Of a DNA stretch of 6,342 nt, positions 5,615 through 6,342 are shown piece after piece (position 1 is the first letter of the stretch; the number at the start of each line of letters is the position of its first letter). The notes below the pieces were generated by a model, which worked only from the letters and a program-made list of their open reading frames with translations, searched no databases and was not told the origin of the DNA. The position numbers were made by a program, and so were the translations under genes. Source of the DNA: UBA9410 sp963933065 (GTDB taxonomy: Bacteria; Actinomycetota; Acidimicrobiia; Acidimicrobiales; MedAcidi-G1); NCBI GenBank assembly GCA_963933065.1, contig CAWVUB010000119.1:1-6342 (forward strand), read 5' to 3'.

Positions 5615-6342
5615 TCAGCGACGACGCCGACGGCCACCACCACCGCGGTTAGCTGGAGCATCGGCACCTAAGTCGCCATGGACCGTCTCGAGTTCAGCTT
5701 TGAAGGCGTCCTCGAAACTGGCCTCAACTAGGACTTCTTCCTCGTTTGAGGAAGTTGCCTCTTCTGAAGGGTCAACGGCGGCGAAATCACCGTCGTTCAC
5801 ATCATCTTCATAAGAATCCACAGTCGCTTCATCGGCAGGACCCTCGGTCTGGACTGCAGTGGCCGCCGGGGAATCCGCTGCGCTGTCATTTCCCTTAGCA
5901 GGAACATCACCAGCAGGCTTAAGCGAGATCTTGCCATTGGGATCGACATCCTCAACAACAACGGTTAGGGGCTGACCTAACTCGAGTACGTCCTCTACCC
6001 TGTCGATGCGCTTGCCTCCGCCAAGTTTGGAGATGTGTACGAGACCGTCGCGACCAGGAAGGATGCTGACGAAGGCGCCAAACTTGGTGATGTTCACCAC
6101 ACGACCTTCGTATATAGCCCCAACTTCAGCGGTCGGAGGATCCACGATCAGCATGACCTGACGCTTGGCCTCGGCCACCTTGGCACGGTCTGGCGAAGCG
6201 ATTGACACGATGCCGACCATTCCGTCGTCATCCACGCTGATATCTGCGCCTGACTCGGCCTGAATGGTGTTAATCATCTTGCCCTTCGGGCCAATGACCT
6301 CACCAATCTTCTCAACCGGAATCTCGAAGGCCTCGATCTTCG
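5615..6342 (-). CDS. pnp: Polynucleotide phosphorylase, C-terminal 241 residues (5' part beyond window)
   Basis: PNPase degrades RNA from the 3' end by phosphorolysis and can add tails. Only its RNA-binding end is here; the RNase PH domains lie outside the window. The frame begins two bases in from the edge. Visible residues 2-65 form the KH domain with EIPVEKIGEVIGPKGKM (GxxG at 17-20). Residues 74-141 form the S1 domain, with VNITKFGAFVSILPGRDG and GLVHIS. A tail of about 100 residues follows: it is rich in Ala, Asp and Glu, has a short potential helix FEDAFKAELE, and ends in RGGGGRRRRR just before TGA at 5617-5615. KH-S1 followed by such an acidic tail with a basic end is plausible for actinobacterial PNPase (GpsI-type) and may bind RNA or a partner. 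The M16 gene starts 66 bases downstream. RNase E/G-type proteins also carry S1, but the KH-S1 order with these motifs points to PNPase. Confidence 0.95.
   Translation of the reverse strand, partial: KIEAFEIPVEKIGEVIGPKGKMINTIQAESGADISVDDDGMVGIVSIASPDRAKVAEAKRQVMLIVDPPTAEVGAIYEGRVVNITKFGAFVSILPGRDGLVHISKLGGGKRIDRVEDVLELGQPLTVVVEDVDPNGKISLKPAGDVPAKGNDSAADSPAATAVQTEGPADEATVDSYEDDVNDGDFAAVDPSEEATSSNEEEVLVEASFEDAFKAELETVHGDLGADAPANRGGGGRRRRR

Noticed and set aside
5616..5648. Possible microsatellite of GCC/GAC-like triplets
   Set aside because: It is explained by the Gly and Arg codons of the RGGGGRRRRR tail of PNPase and is not a regular repeat.

Overview
The window carries six tightly packed protein genes, all on the minus strand and read from high to low coordinates: the end of pnp (polynucleotide phosphorylase), an M16 zinc peptidase, dapB, a SURF1 family gene, a winged-helix protein of unknown function, dapA, and the start of an RNase J gene (seven genes counting both partial ones). 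No plus-strand gene, tRNA, rRNA, mobile element or CRISPR array is visible, and no stretch over 300 bases lacks a gene. The longest gaps are about 66-70 bases.

The gene order suggests an actinomycete in the broad sense (Actinomycetota). As I recall it, Mycobacterium tuberculosis has gpsI (pnp), pepR and dapB running in the same direction, and further along dapA immediately followed by the RNase J gene; this window looks like a compacted version. GC content is moderate-high by eye, and the protein texture (Ala/Val/Asp-rich, an Arg-rich PNPase tail) would fit a free-living aerobic lineage such as Acidimicrobiia. That class-level guess is inference. SURF1 implies a heme-copper cytochrome oxidase, so an aerobic metabolism.

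Layout: 6342-5615 pnp C-terminal part (KH, S1, acidic tail, RGGGGRRRRR end); 5614-5549 gap with two small inverted repeats; 5548-4301 M16 peptidase; 4300-4231 gap or dapB leader; 4230-3439 dapB; 3410-2616 SURF1; 2613-1879 winged-helix protein with duplicated segments near its N-terminus; 1846-959 dapA with the only strong Shine-Dalgarno sequence in the window; 936-1 RNase J, cut by the window edge.

Functionally, dapA and dapB catalyse two consecutive steps of the diaminopimelate/lysine pathway (cell wall and lysine). They are bracketed by two RNA-decay enzymes, PNPase (3' to 5') and RNase J (5' end processing), which could be co-expressed. The spacing supports one or a few polycistronic transcripts, but no promoter or terminator can be identified. 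This is mainly a housekeeping region and I see no new defence or mobile system. The most interesting elements are the uncharacterised winged-helix protein with its repeated N-terminus and unclear start, and the set of substitutions at usually conserved RNase J motifs.
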